Source: Novosphingobium capsulatum NBRC 12533
GTDB lineage: Bacteria; Pseudomonadota; Alphaproteobacteria; Sphingomonadales; Sphingomonadaceae
Length of the DNA stretch: 64,000 nt
Assembly (NCBI RefSeq): GCF_001598375.1
Contig: NZ_BCYV01000021.1
Coordinates: forward strand, 1-64,000
Direction of reading: 5' to 3'
Below the pieces are notes generated by a model. It did not search any database, had not been told where the DNA came from, and worked only from the letters and a program-made list of their open reading frames with translations. Position 1 is the stretch's first letter. Every line of letters begins with the position of its first letter. Below are positions 50,602 to 59,214 of this stretch, piece by piece. The position numbers and the translations under genes are program-made.

Positions 50602-50619
50602 CTCCGTAGTCCTACGGAG
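50602..50619. promoter_or_regulatory. Perfect dyad upstream of phaC
   Basis: CTCCGTAG, TC, CTACGGAG: a perfect 8-bp inverted repeat 56 bases before the phaC start. Its GTAG/CTAC half-sites match the form recognised by LuxR/FixJ-type domains and resemble CTACCCGTAG before the orphan fixJ. Probably the operator of the PHA operon. Confidence 0.45.
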
Positions 50620-50704
50620 GGATTGCCTCGCATATGCCAGCCCCAGAAGTCAGAGCTCAGCACGACATTGCTGTATGAAAAGCGGCCAAATACGATCAGG
50701 AGGC

Positions 50705-50926
50705 TCAGTGCGGTCGCACGGGCGAGCCAGCTATCCCGCCGAACCAGTCCCGCAATACCGGCGAAAGGGTCTGCGGGTTGCCGCCGATATGGCGAAGATC
50801 CTCCGCCAGCAGTGGCGGGCGGACTGCGAGGAAATATATCGCGAGGCCCGTCGTGAGAATGCCAAGTGCGATCAGCACCCCGGCCGCCAGAGCGGGTCTG
50901 GTCCGAGAGGCGGCCGGCGCTAACAT
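50705..50926 (-). CDS. Small single-helix membrane protein after cueR
   Basis: A 73-residue protein from ATG 50926, overlapping the regulator's stop by seven bases (ATGTTAG). One helix (LAAGVLIALGILTTGLAIYFLAV, about 13-35) precedes RPPLLAEDLRHIGGNPQTL. Longer relatives I recall have a second helix after this PEDLR-like stretch, so this copy may be C-terminally shortened. It is likely co-transcribed with the copper ATPase and its regulator. Confidence 0.6.
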   Translation of the reverse strand: MLAPAASRTRPALAAGVLIALGILTTGLAIYFLAVRPPLLAEDLRHIGGNPQTLSPVLRDWFGGIAGSPVRPH

Positions 50927-51318
50927 TTTCTGTCGAGACTCAGTTCGGCGATGATGGGACAATCTGGCCGCTCGTCGCCATGACAGCGCTCGGCGAGATC
51001 GACGAGGGTCTCGCGCAGGGTCGTCAGCGCTTCGGCCTTGCGCTGCAATTCCTCCGCCCGCGCCAACGCGACCCGCTTTACATCGGCGCTGCTGCGGCCC
51101 GTGTCGGCCCACAGGCCGAGCAGGGTCCGGATCTCCTCGATCGGAAAACCGAGATCGCGGGCATTGGCGATGAACCGCAGGCGATGGAGGTCACTCTCGC
51201 CATAGTCGCGATAACCCGCTCCCCGGCGCGGCGGCGCCGGGATGAGGCCGATCTTCTCATAATGGCGGATCATCCGCTCCGAGACCCCGCTTTGCTTCGA
51301 CGCCTCCCCGATGTTCAC
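50920..51318 (-). CDS. cueR: CueR/HmrR-type MerR regulator of copper
   Basis: A 132-residue MerR-family protein. The winged helix is MNIGEASKQSGVSERMIRHYEKIGLI, a dimerisation helix follows, and the metal loop is CHGDERPDC near 111-119, the Cys-x7-Cys pair of Cu(I)-sensing CueR/HmrR. It should activate the MerR-type promoter upstream of the ATPase (53698-53728). Unusually, it is downstream of its target gene and coupled by an ATGA. Confidence 0.9.
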   Translation of the reverse strand: MNIGEASKQSGVSERMIRHYEKIGLIPAPPRRGAGYRDYGESDLHRLRFIANARDLGFPIEEIRTLLGLWADTGRSSADVKRVALARAEELQRKAEALTTLRETLVDLAERCHGDERPDCPIIAELSLDRKC

Positions 51319-53672
51319 AGCGCTTTCCGGTTGAGGCGCAGCGCGTTGGTGACCACGCTGACCGAGGAGAGCGCCATGGCGGCGGCCGCGATGATCGGCG
51401 AGAGCAGGATGCCGAACAGCGGATAGAGCGCGCCCGCCGCCACCGGCACCCCGGCGACATTGTAGATGAAGGCGAAGACCAGGTTCTGGCGGATGTTGGA
51501 CATGGTCGCCTGGCTCAGCCGCCGTGCCCGCACGATGCCCATGAGATCGCCCTTGAGCAGCGTCACGCCCGCGCTCTCGATCGCGACGTCGGTGCCCGAG
51601 CCCATGGCAATACCGACATCGGCGGCAGCCAGTGCGGGGGCGTCGTTGACCCCGTCGCCGGCCATCGCCACCACGCGCCCCTCGCTCTTCAACCGCGCGA
51701 CGACGGCACTCTTCTGGTCGGGCAGTACCTCGGCTTCGACATCGTCAATGCCGAGCCGCCTTGCCACCGCCTCTGCTGTGGTGCGGTTGTCGCCGGTCAA
51801 CATCACCACGCGAATGCCTTCGGCCTTGAGTGCGGCCAGGGCCTCCGGCGTCGTCTGCTTCACGGGATCGGCGATTGCAAAGGCGCCGCCGACGGTGCCG
51901 TCGACGCCGATGAAGATCGCGGTGGCGCCATCCCGGCGCAGGGCGTCGGCCTGCTCCGCCAGCGCGTCGGTTGCTATGCCCTCTTCCGAGAGGAACCGCG
52001 CATTACCGAGCACGATCCGGCGGCCGTCGACGGTGCCGAGCGCGCCGCGTCCGGTGGGGGAATCGAAGTCGGTGACGTCGCTCGTGGGGATGCCGCGATC
52101 CTTGGCGGCCTCGACGATCGCCAGCGCGAGCGGATGCTCGGAGGCCCGCTCGACCGAGGCGGCAAGCCGCAGCAGTTCGGCTTCGTCGAAGCCGGGCGCC
52201 GGCACGATCTGGGTGACGGCAGGCCGGCCTTCGGTCAGCGTGCCGGTCTTGTCGACGACGAGCGTGTCGACTTTTTCCATATGCTCGAGCGCTTCGGCAT
52301 TCTTGATGAGGACGCCGAGCCCGGCGCCGCGGCCAACCCCGACCATGATCGACATCGGCGTGGCGAGACCCAGTGCGCAGGGACAGGCGATGATCAGCAC
52401 GGCGACCGCCGCAACCAGCCCGTAGGCGAGGCGCGGCTCGGGGCCCCAGATGCCCCAGGCGATGAACGCGACCACCGCGACCGCGATGACCACGGGCACG
52501 AACCAGCCCGACACCTGATCGGCCATGCGCTGGATCGGCGCGCGCGAGCGCTGCGCCTCGGCGACCATCTGGACGATGCGCGCGAGCATGGTGTCCCGGC
52601 CAACCTTGTCGGCGACGATAACGAGCGCGCCGGTCTGGTTGAGCGTGCCGCCGATCACCGTGTCGGCCTTGGCCTTGGTGACGGGCATGGACTCACCGGT
52701 GACCATCGACTCGTCGAGCGAGGAACGGCCGTCCTCGACCACGCCATCGACCGGCACCTTCTCGCCGGGACGCACACGCAGGCGGTCGCCGACCGCAACG
52801 AGATCGAGGCTGATTTCCTCTTCACTGCCATCGGAACCGATCCGGCGCGCGGTCTTTGGCGCAAGGTTGAGCAGCGCCTTGATCGCGCCCGAGGTCCGCT
52901 CGCGCGCGCGCAGTTCGAGCATCTGGCCGAGCAGCACGAGGACAGTGATCACCGCGGCCGCCTCGAAATAGACGGCAACCATGCCGTCCTCTCCGCGGAA
53001 GGCGGGCGGGAACAGCTGGGGCGCGAGCGTCGCGACGACGCTGTAGATCCAGGCGACCCCGGTCCCCATCGCGATCAGGGTGAACATGTTGAGGTTGCGG
53101 GTCTTGAGCGAGGCCCAGCCACGCTCGAAGAAGGGCCAGCCCGCCCAGAGCACGACGGGTGTCGCCAGCACGAACTGGATCCATACCGAGATCGACATCG
53201 GCACGAGGCGATGGATCGCGGGGAAGAGATGCGCGCCCATCTCGAGGATCAGCACCGGGAGGGCCAGCATCAGGCCGACCCGGAAGCGCCGTGTGAAATC
53301 GACCAGCTCATGGCTGGGGCCGCTGTCGGCAGTCACGGTCGCGGGCTCGAGCGCCATGCCGCAGATCGGACAGGATCCGGGATGGTCCTGCCGGATCTCT
53401 GGATGCATCGGGCAGGTCCAGATCGTGCCTTCGGGCGCCGCGACCGGCGGCGCTGGCGGGCCGAGATAGCGCTCGGGATCGGCGATGAATTTGGTCCGGC
53501 AGCCCGCGCTACAGAAATGATAGCGTTCACCGCCATGCTCGGCTTGATGCGCCGTGGTCGCCGGGTCGACGGTCATGCCGCAGACCGGGTCCTTGACGCC
53601 GGTCGCCGCTTTCGCGGCGCTGTGGCCGCCGCAGCAACCGCCGCCATGCGCCGCTCCATGTGTCTCGTTCAT
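51315..53672 (-). CDS. copA: Copper-exporting P1B-type ATPase
   Basis: A 785-residue pump from ATG 53672, with AGGAG upstream. In order: a Gly/His/Cys start (GGGCCGGH), a YHS domain at about 27-70 (KDPVCGMTVDP...YHFCSAGC), a heavy-metal binding domain at about 84-110 (WTCPMHPEI...CPICGMALEP), helices, TGESMPVTKAK, the CPC motif in IIACPCALGLATP, DKTGTLTEGRP and GDGVNDAPAL. It exports Cu(I) from the cytoplasm. No classic CxxC HMA domain is present. Its promoter is of MerR type. Confidence 0.94.
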   Translation of the reverse strand: MNETHGAAHGGGCCGGHSAAKAATGVKDPVCGMTVDPATTAHQAEHGGERYHFCSAGCRTKFIADPERYLGPPAPPVAAPEGTIWTCPMHPEIRQDHPGSCPICGMALEPATVTADSGPSHELVDFTRRFRVGLMLALPVLILEMGAHLFPAIHRLVPMSISVWIQFVLATPVVLWAGWPFFERGWASLKTRNLNMFTLIAMGTGVAWIYSVVATLAPQLFPPAFRGEDGMVAVYFEAAAVITVLVLLGQMLELRARERTSGAIKALLNLAPKTARRIGSDGSEEEISLDLVAVGDRLRVRPGEKVPVDGVVEDGRSSLDESMVTGESMPVTKAKADTVIGGTLNQTGALVIVADKVGRDTMLARIVQMVAEAQRSRAPIQRMADQVSGWFVPVVIAVAVVAFIAWGIWGPEPRLAYGLVAAVAVLIIACPCALGLATPMSIMVGVGRGAGLGVLIKNAEALEHMEKVDTLVVDKTGTLTEGRPAVTQIVPAPGFDEAELLRLAASVERASEHPLALAIVEAAKDRGIPTSDVTDFDSPTGRGALGTVDGRRIVLGNARFLSEEGIATDALAEQADALRRDGATAIFIGVDGTVGGAFAIADPVKQTTPEALAALKAEGIRVVMLTGDNRTTAEAVARRLGIDDVEAEVLPDQKSAVVARLKSEGRVVAMAGDGVNDAPALAAADVGIAMGSGTDVAIESAGVTLLKGDLMGIVRARRLSQATMSNIRQNLVFAFIYNVAGVPVAAGALYPLFGILLSPIIAAAAMALSSVSVVTNALRLNRKAL

Positions 53673-53697
53673 CGCCTTGCTCCTTTCGACGCCTGAC

Positions 53698-53728
53698 GAT
53701 CTAGGGTCTGACACCGTGTCAGGGTCAA
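53698..53728 (-). promoter_or_regulatory. MerR-type promoter of the copper ATPase
   Basis: On the minus strand, TTGACC (53728-53723) is followed by a 19-base spacer and TAGATC (53703-53698). The spacer contains the perfect dyad CTGACAC-G-GTGTCAG. A 19-base spacer with a central dyad is the hallmark of MerR-family promoters, fitting the cueR-like gene in the same operon. Confidence 0.7.
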
Positions 53729-53779
53729 TACGTAATCGCCTAAGCGGACAAATCGGCGGGCCCGTTCGCCTGGCCGCCA

Positions 53780-54454
53780 TCAGCCAAGGTCATTGGCAAC
53801 CGTAAGGCCGTGGTCCTGCGCCGGTCGATGCGCCGTAAACAGGTCGATCGCGCCGGTGATGGTCAAAAGCCGAAACGTCTCGGCCACATGCCTGAAGCCG
53901 GCCGCCGCGATCAGGCCGGGGAGCACGCCGTCGGCATTGGGCCGGGTATCATCGATGCCATCGAGCCCCTGCACGGTCAGGCGGAAGGCGAGCCGCATGA
54001 GACCGTGCTGGCGGCCATAATCGGCGATCACCAGGCGGCCACCCGGGCGCAGCATGGCGAACATGGCGCGCAGGGTTGCCGCCTTCTCCCTGACCGGCAT
54101 CTGATGCAGCACGAGACTCGACACGACAGCGTCGGCGGTGCCTGGGGCCACGTCCCTGGCAAATCCCTGACGCCAGTCGATATCGGCCTGCCGCGCAGCG
54201 GCCTTGTGCCGCGCGATGTCGAGCGCCTCGGCATCGGGATCGAGACCGATCACCTGCGTCCTGGGCTCGGCTTGCTTGAGCATCAGCGCGAAGCTGCCGG
54301 TGCCACAGCCGACGTCGACGACCGTCTCACCGGCTTTGGGCGCCAGGGCGGCGAGCATGGCGGCACGCCACCGCTTCTCCCGCGTCCACAGGCGGATCGC
54401 GCGATCATAGTCTTTCGTCGATCCGGTCCCGAGCGGCGGGGTGTAGGATTGCAT
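53780..54454 (-). CDS. Class I SAM-dependent methyltransferase
   Basis: A 224-residue Rossmann methyltransferase. Motif I is VVDVGCGTGSFALML, then GLDPDAEALDIAR and SSLVLHQMPVREKAATLRAMFAMLRPGGRLVIADYG. The substrate is unknown; the UbiE-like pattern could suit a quinone or another small molecule. It lies 36 bases after copD on the same strand, so it is probably the third gene of the copC-copD operon. Methyltransferases of this type recur beside copper genes. Confidence 0.85.
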   Translation of the reverse strand: MQSYTPPLGTGSTKDYDRAIRLWTREKRWRAAMLAALAPKAGETVVDVGCGTGSFALMLKQAEPRTQVIGLDPDAEALDIARHKAAARQADIDWRQGFARDVAPGTADAVVSSLVLHQMPVREKAATLRAMFAMLRPGGRLVIADYGRQHGLMRLAFRLTVQGLDGIDDTRPNADGVLPGLIAAAGFRHVAETFRLLTITGAIDLFTAHRPAQDHGLTVANDLG

Positions 54455-54490
54455 TGGCTTCTCCCAACGCGAGGCGTCCGAAACGATAAG

Positions 54491-55435
54491 CTACATCGAC
54501 ATGGGCGGCGATAGTGTCCCCAGCCAGGCGACGAGCCCGAGAATGACGATCGCAAGACCGCCTTCGACGACGAGGCTCGCGCGCAGCAGCGCCTGCGCCC
54601 GTGGCGCGTCCTCTTCCTCGATCGCCTGCGCCAGTGCCGGGGTCAGGCGATAACGGTTGAGCGCGGCCAGGCCCAGCATGCCGGCGAACAGCAGCAGCTT
54701 GGCGATGAGCAGCAGGCCGTAGGTCGACTGCCCGAGCGAGGCGACGTTGCCCGGGCCGACCAGGAACCAGCCGTTCACCGTCCCGGTCAGGATCAGCAGG
54801 GCGACGATGATCGTGCCGACGAGGGAGAAGCCCCGCAGGGCTTCCTCGGCGAGCGTGATCCGGTCCATGTCTTGAGCGGCGAGATCATCGGTTGCGAGCC
54901 TGGGAAGTACCAGCGCGAGGAAGGCGGCAAGCGCGCCGACCCAGGCGCCGGCGGCGAGCAGATGGATGAGATCGGCCAGCAGTTGCAGCCAGCCCGCCTC
55001 GCCTTCGCCGGCCGCGCCATGCCCGCTCCAGGCGAGGGTCGCGAGCGCGACCGCGCCCGCCAGAGTGGAGGCGATGAAGGCAGGACGGGATTGCCGGCGA
55101 TACAAGGGGATGCAGAGCAGAAGAACGAGGAGCGCGACGAGGCGCGCCTTCAGCGCCGTTCCCATGGAAGTGCCGTTGAACAGCTCTGCGACCATGGAAA
55201 GATCAGGCTGGGCGAGTGGCAGCCCGGTCATCGCCGCAGCCTGCAACGCGAACCCCAGCGCCGACAGCAGGAGGGCGAGACAGGCGAGACCGGCCACCAT
55301 TGCCGCCATCGGCAGATGCCGCTGCACCATCCGGCCGCCGCCGGGCGCATAGAGCGCGAACAGCGGCAGGCCGAACAGCAGGCCGAGATCGACGTAGAGC
55401 GCCCAGCGGACGGCGACGAGTGCCACGTCGTTCAT
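54491..55435 (-). CDS. copD: CopD, copper uptake/homeostasis membrane protein
   Basis: A 314-residue membrane protein with eight helices and the CopD pattern (WSGHGAAGEGEAGWLQLLADLIHLLAAGAWVGALAAFLALVLP, with conserved His residues). It works with CopC to move copper across the inner membrane. It follows copC by four bases. Confidence 0.92.
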   Translation of the reverse strand: MNDVALVAVRWALYVDLGLLFGLPLFALYAPGGGRMVQRHLPMAAMVAGLACLALLLSALGFALQAAAMTGLPLAQPDLSMVAELFNGTSMGTALKARLVALLVLLLCIPLYRRQSRPAFIASTLAGAVALATLAWSGHGAAGEGEAGWLQLLADLIHLLAAGAWVGALAAFLALVLPRLATDDLAAQDMDRITLAEEALRGFSLVGTIIVALLILTGTVNGWFLVGPGNVASLGQSTYGLLLIAKLLLFAGMLGLAALNRYRLTPALAQAIEEEDAPRAQALLRASLVVEGGLAIVILGLVAWLGTLSPPMSM

Positions 55436-55439
55436 GGCG

Positions 55440-55817
55440 TCACTTGACGGTAAAGGCGAGATTGCCCTGGATGCGGTGCGTGTCGGTCGAGACGACGTGC
55501 CAGGCGACCTGATAGCTGCCCGCCATGAGCGGCTTGGCGAGCGTCAGCACGAGCGTCTTGTCGCCTTCGACGGACGTCTTGAAGCCGGTTACCGCCATGC
55601 GGTGGTTGGGCATGCCGGGCATGCCGGTCATCACGATCTCGGCGCCCGACAGCTTCGGCATCAGACCTTCACTGAAGGTGAGCGTGATACGCGACGGCGC
55701 CGGGACGCTGGCGTTGGCGGCGGGCGTCGAGGACACGAGCTTGGGATGGGCGTAGGCCGGAGCAGAAACACTCAGGCCGACGGCGGCGATGGCTGCGAGC
55801 GGCGAAAAGAAGCGCAT
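55440..55817 (-). CDS. copC: CopC, periplasmic copper-binding protein
   Basis: A 125-residue protein with signal peptide (PLAAIAAVGLSVSAPAYA) and mature start HPKLVSSTPAANASV, so the N-terminal His forms the Cu(II) site. A Met-rich loop (MTGMPGMPNHRM) and the C-terminal STDTHRIQG complete the usual copper ligands. It is the first gene of the copC-copD-methyltransferase operon, with an ECF-type promoter upstream. Confidence 0.93.
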   Translation of the reverse strand: MRFFSPLAAIAAVGLSVSAPAYAHPKLVSSTPAANASVPAPSRITLTFSEGLMPKLSGAEIVMTGMPGMPNHRMAVTGFKTSVEGDKTLVLTLAKPLMAGSYQVAWHVVSTDTHRIQGNLAFTVK

Positions 55818-55847
55818 TTGGACATTCTCCTGTCAGTGACATGAGAG

Positions 55848-55872
55848 AATACGCAGCCGCGACCTGCACCCC
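55848..55872 (-). promoter_or_regulatory. ECF-type promoter of copC
   Basis: On the minus strand, GGGGT is followed by 11 bases and CTGCGTATT, ending 31 bases before the copC start. The same spacing and -10 box recur before the cnrY-like gene and the multicopper oxidase gene. Confidence 0.6.
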
Positions 55873-55900
55873 TCGCAATTTTGTTTTTGTTCCCGGACAA

Positions 55901-55925
55901 GGGTTGCCGGACCATCCTGCGTATT
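55901..55925 (+). promoter_or_regulatory. ECF-type promoter of the cnrYXH-like operon
   Basis: GGGTT, 11 bases, CTGCGTATT, ending 24 bases before ATG 55950. It suggests autoregulation by the ECF sigma factor encoded in the operon. Confidence 0.6.
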
Positions 55926-55949
55926 GAGAAGTGAAGACGGAGAAACATC

Positions 55950-56222
55950 ATGGACCACCTCGACGACATGCTCAGCCGGTTGCGGGAAGCCCCCCTCGAT
56001 CCCCGGCTTGCCGGGCTGGACAGCCGCGTCATGGCCGAGATCGCCCGGCTCCAGGCCATGCCCCGCCTGAGCGCCACGACATTCGGTATCGCCGCGGCAG
56101 CAGCCTTGTTCCTGGGAATTGCCGGCTCGGCCGTGCCTGTGCGGTCGACCGAAGCCGGGCCGATATCGCCCTTTGACGCGCGGCTCGCGCTCGCTCCTTC
56201 GACGCTGCTGAGTTCACAATGA
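55950..56222 (+). CDS. CnrY-like anti-sigma membrane protein
   Basis: A 90-residue protein. The cytoplasmic part (about 1-45, DDMLSRLREAPLDPRLAGLDSRVMAEIARLQ) is amphipathic and one helix follows (TFGIAAAAALFLGIAGSA). In CnrYXH systems CnrY binds and inhibits the ECF sigma until the periplasmic sensor detects metal. It overlaps the sensor gene by four bases. The assignment relies on size, topology and neighbours. Confidence 0.7.
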   Translation: MDHLDDMLSRLREAPLDPRLAGLDSRVMAEIARLQAMPRLSATTFGIAAAAALFLGIAGSAVPVRSTEAGPISPFDARLALAPSTLLSSQ

Positions 56223-56659
56223 TGCGCGACCGCCGGCTCCTGCTCCTCGTCCTGCTGACCTTTGCCGCGGCGATCGCCGGTGTGGTCATCGGCCGCGTCT
56301 ATGTGGTTCCGGTGCGCCCGGTCGAAAATGAGTTGCACGACCTGCTCCATCGCGATCTGAAGCTGGACACCGCGCAACATAGCCGTCTCGAGACGATCGA
56401 GAAGAACTATGCGATCCGGCGTCAGGCACTGGAGGCCGAACTGCGCGCCGATAACGCGCGGCTCGCCGAGGCGATCGAGGCGGAGCATGGCTATGGTCCT
56501 CGGGTTGCAGGGGCGGTGGATCGCTCGCACCAGGCGATGGGCGCGCTGCAGAAGGAAACACTCGAGCATATCTTCGCGATGCGGGCCGTGCTGCGCCCGG
56601 ATCAGACGGACAAGTTCGACGACGCCGTGGTGAAAGCGCTGACGGCCAAGTCCAAATGA
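56219..56659 (+). CDS. CnrX-like periplasmic metal sensor
   Basis: A 146-residue protein with an N-terminal anchor (LLLLVLLTFAAAIAGVVIGRVYVV) and a helical periplasmic hairpin: NELHDLLHRDLKLDTAQHSRLETIEKNYAIRRQALEAELRADNARLAEAIEAEHGYGPRV, then LQKETLEHIFAMRAVLRPDQ. The fold and His residues fit CnrX/NccX and CpxP-like sensors. Placed between copper genes it may sense copper rather than Ni/Co. Confidence 0.8.
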   Translation: MMRDRRLLLLVLLTFAAAIAGVVIGRVYVVPVRPVENELHDLLHRDLKLDTAQHSRLETIEKNYAIRRQALEAELRADNARLAEAIEAEHGYGPRVAGAVDRSHQAMGALQKETLEHIFAMRAVLRPDQTDKFDDAVVKALTAKSK

Positions 56660-57222
56660 CCGCGTGCCTCCCCGACTGCTCGGACGGGGAGCTCGCGGCT
56701 CTGGCGCTTGGAGGCCGGCAAGCGGCCTATGGCGAGCTGGTCCGCCGGCATCAGGGCTGGGTGCACCGCCTCGTGCGCAGCCATGTCGGGAACCGCGACG
56801 AAGCGCTCGACGTGACCCAGGCGAGCTTCGTCGCCGCCTTCGCCGCACTCAACCGCTATGACGCTGCGCGACCTTTTCCGGTCTGGATGTCGCGGATCGT
56901 CATCAACAAATGCCATGACTGGCGCCGCCGCCGCGCGGTCCGCAACTTCTTCTCCCACGCGCTGGCGCTGGGGGAAGCCGAACATGTCGTCGACGAGGCG
57001 CCACTACCCGACCAGGCGATCGGCGCCGAGCAGCAGCTGGCAGAGGCCATGAAAGCGATCGCCGCCCTGCCCGCATCGCTCAAGGACACGCTCGTCTTGC
57101 GGACGATCGATGAGAAATCGGAAGCCGAAACCGCCGAGATTCTCGGCATCAGCCAGAAGGCAGTCGAGACCCGCCTCTACCGCGCCCGCGCACGCCTCGC
57201 GGAAATGTTGAAGAAAGTTTGA
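56656..57222 (+). CDS. CnrH-like ECF sigma factor
   Basis: A 188-residue sigma-70 family protein. Region 2 (YGELVRRHQGWVHRLVRSHVGNRDEALDVTQASFVAAFAALNRYD...FPVWMSRIVINKCHDWRRRR) and region 4 (LKDTLVLRTIDEKSEAETAEILGISQKAVETRLYRARARLAEML) are complete. It follows its sensor by a 4-base overlap. Three promoters in the neighbourhood share a GGG..N11..CTGCGTATT element that is probably its target. Confidence 0.88.
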   Translation: MTACLPDCSDGELAALALGGRQAAYGELVRRHQGWVHRLVRSHVGNRDEALDVTQASFVAAFAALNRYDAARPFPVWMSRIVINKCHDWRRRRAVRNFFSHALALGEAEHVVDEAPLPDQAIGAEQQLAEAMKAIAALPASLKDTLVLRTIDEKSEAETAEILGISQKAVETRLYRARARLAEMLKKV

Positions 57223-57247
57223 GGGGGATGAGGCCACGCTGCGTATT
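57223..57247 (+). promoter_or_regulatory. ECF-type promoter of the multicopper oxidase
   Basis: GGGGG, 11 bases, CTGCGTATT, starting right after the sigma gene's stop and ending 41 bases before ATG 57289. It is the third copy of the element. Confidence 0.6.
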
Positions 57248-57288
57248 TCCAATAGGTCCGCCCTCTTTCTTAAAGCTGAGACAACCGA

Positions 57289-59214
57289 ATGATTTCTGCT
57301 CTCGACCGCCGCCAGTTCCTCCGCGGCGCGGCCCTCGCCGGCGGCGGCGCCGCCTTGTCAGCCTGGCTGCCGGCCTGGGCGCAGACGATCTCGCCGGGGA
57401 TGCGACCGACGCTGCCGGCCGTGTCGGGCGAAGACATCACGCTCACCATCGCCCGGCAGTCGATGACCATCGACGGGCGCAAGTTCCGGGCAATCGGCCT
57501 CAACGGCACGGTCCCCGCCCCGCTGATCCGGCTGCGCGAGGGCCAGCGCGTGCGGCTCAACGTCATCAATCAGCTGGAGGAGGACAGCTCGATCCACTGG
57601 CACGGGCTGATCCTGCCGGCCAATATGGACGGTGTGCCGGGCGTGTCTTTTCCGGGCATCAAGCCGGGCTCGAACTACCTCTACCAGTTCTCCGTCGTGC
57701 AAAGCGGCACCTACTGGTACCACAGCCATTCAGGCCTGCAGGAACAGGAAGGCCATTACGGCCCGATCATCATCGATCCCGCCGGTGCCGATCCGGTCGC
57801 CTATGACCGCGAGCATGTCATCGTGCTCGCCGATCACAGCGCGCTCTCGCCGCAGGCGATCTTCCGGCGCCTCAAGGTCAACCCCGGCCATTTCAATTTC
57901 CAGCGCCAGACCCTGGCCGGGCTCCTGTCGGGCAAGGATCAGCCGCTCAAGGACCGGCTCGACTGGGGCCAGATGCGGATGGACCCGGCCGACATCTCCG
58001 ATGTGACCGGATCCACCTACACCTATCTCGTCAACGGCCATGGTCCGATGGACAACTGGACCGCGCTCTTCACCCCGGGCGAACGGGTGCGGCTGCGGGT
58101 CATCAATGCGTCGGCGATGACCACCTTCAACGTCCGCATCCCCGGCCTGCCGCTGACCATCGTCCAGGCCGACGGGCAGAATGTGGTGCCGGTCACCGTC
58201 GACGAGTTCCAGATTGGTGTTGCCGAGACCTACGACGTCGTTGTCAGCCCAGGCGATGACAAGGCCTACACCCTTGTCGGCGAGGCGATCGACCGCTCGG
58301 GCATGGCGCGTGCCACGCTCGCGCCGAGGGCCGGCATGGCCGGCGAGGTTCCCCCCTTACGCAAACGGCCGCTCGCCGACATGAAGGACATGGGCATGGA
58401 CATGTCCTCGATGCCGGGCATGGAAGGCATGGACATGTCGGGCGGCGCTATGCGGGGCGTCGATCCGACGGCCGAGAAGAACGCGTCCGCGCGCCTCGCG
58501 ACCGGCGCGGCGGCAGCGATGGCGACCATGGACAATAGCGCCATGGCAGGCATGGATTATTCGGGGATGGATCATGGATCGATGGCCGGCATGGACCACG
58601 GCGCGATGGGCGCCGATGGCCAGATGGCGGGCATGGATCATGGCGGGCACGCGATGGGCTCGATGAAGATGCGCGACTTCTCGAACGCGCCGCAGGTGAA
58701 GCGCGACCCGAGCGTCCAGACCATCTCGCCGATGCCCGTAGACCGCACCGGCGAGCCCGGCCAGGGCCTCGCCGACGTCGGCCACAAGGTGCTTGTCTAC
58801 AGGGACCTGATGGCGCTCGATCGCAATCCGGACGTGCGCGCGCCGAGCCGCAGCATCGACATTCACCTCACCGGCAACATGGAGCGGTTCATGTGGTCGT
58901 TCGACGGCGAAAAAATGTCGGACCATCACGAGCCGATCCCCTTCATCGAAGGCGAGCGGGTGCGCGTCAATCTCATCAACGACACGATGATGGGGCATCC
59001 GATCCATATTCACGGGCATTTTTTCGAGCTGGTGACGGGGCATGGCGATCATGCGCCACGCAAGCATACGGTAATCGTCCAGCCCGGCGGCAAGGTGACC
59101 TGGGACTTCACCGCCGACGCGGTCGGCGACTGGGCCTTCCACTGTCATCTCCTCTACCACATGCATGCAGGGATGATGCGGGTCGTGAGCGTCCGTCCGA
59201 AGGGAGACGCGTAA
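57289..59214 (+). CDS. copA: CopA-type periplasmic multicopper oxidase
   Basis: A 641-residue enzyme with a Tat signal (DRRQFLRGAALAGGGAAL...AWAQ). Copper ligands are all present: SIHWHG, WYHSHSGLQ, GHPIHIHGHFFE and HCHLLYHMHAGM. Between the second and third domains is a Met-rich segment (about 360-460) with repeated MDMSSM, GMEGMDMS and GMDHGSM units. It oxidises Cu(I) in the periplasm. The stop overlaps the copB start (TAATG). Confidence 0.95.
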   Translation: MISALDRRQFLRGAALAGGGAALSAWLPAWAQTISPGMRPTLPAVSGEDITLTIARQSMTIDGRKFRAIGLNGTVPAPLIRLREGQRVRLNVINQLEEDSSIHWHGLILPANMDGVPGVSFPGIKPGSNYLYQFSVVQSGTYWYHSHSGLQEQEGHYGPIIIDPAGADPVAYDREHVIVLADHSALSPQAIFRRLKVNPGHFNFQRQTLAGLLSGKDQPLKDRLDWGQMRMDPADISDVTGSTYTYLVNGHGPMDNWTALFTPGERVRLRVINASAMTTFNVRIPGLPLTIVQADGQNVVPVTVDEFQIGVAETYDVVVSPGDDKAYTLVGEAIDRSGMARATLAPRAGMAGEVPPLRKRPLADMKDMGMDMSSMPGMEGMDMSGGAMRGVDPTAEKNASARLATGAAAAMATMDNSAMAGMDYSGMDHGSMAGMDHGAMGADGQMAGMDHGGHAMGSMKMRDFSNAPQVKRDPSVQTISPMPVDRTGEPGQGLADVGHKVLVYRDLMALDRNPDVRAPSRSIDIHLTGNMERFMWSFDGEKMSDHHEPIPFIEGERVRVNLINDTMMGHPIHIHGHFFELVTGHGDHAPRKHTVIVQPGGKVTWDFTADAVGDWAFHCHLLYHMHAGMMRVVSVRPKGDA

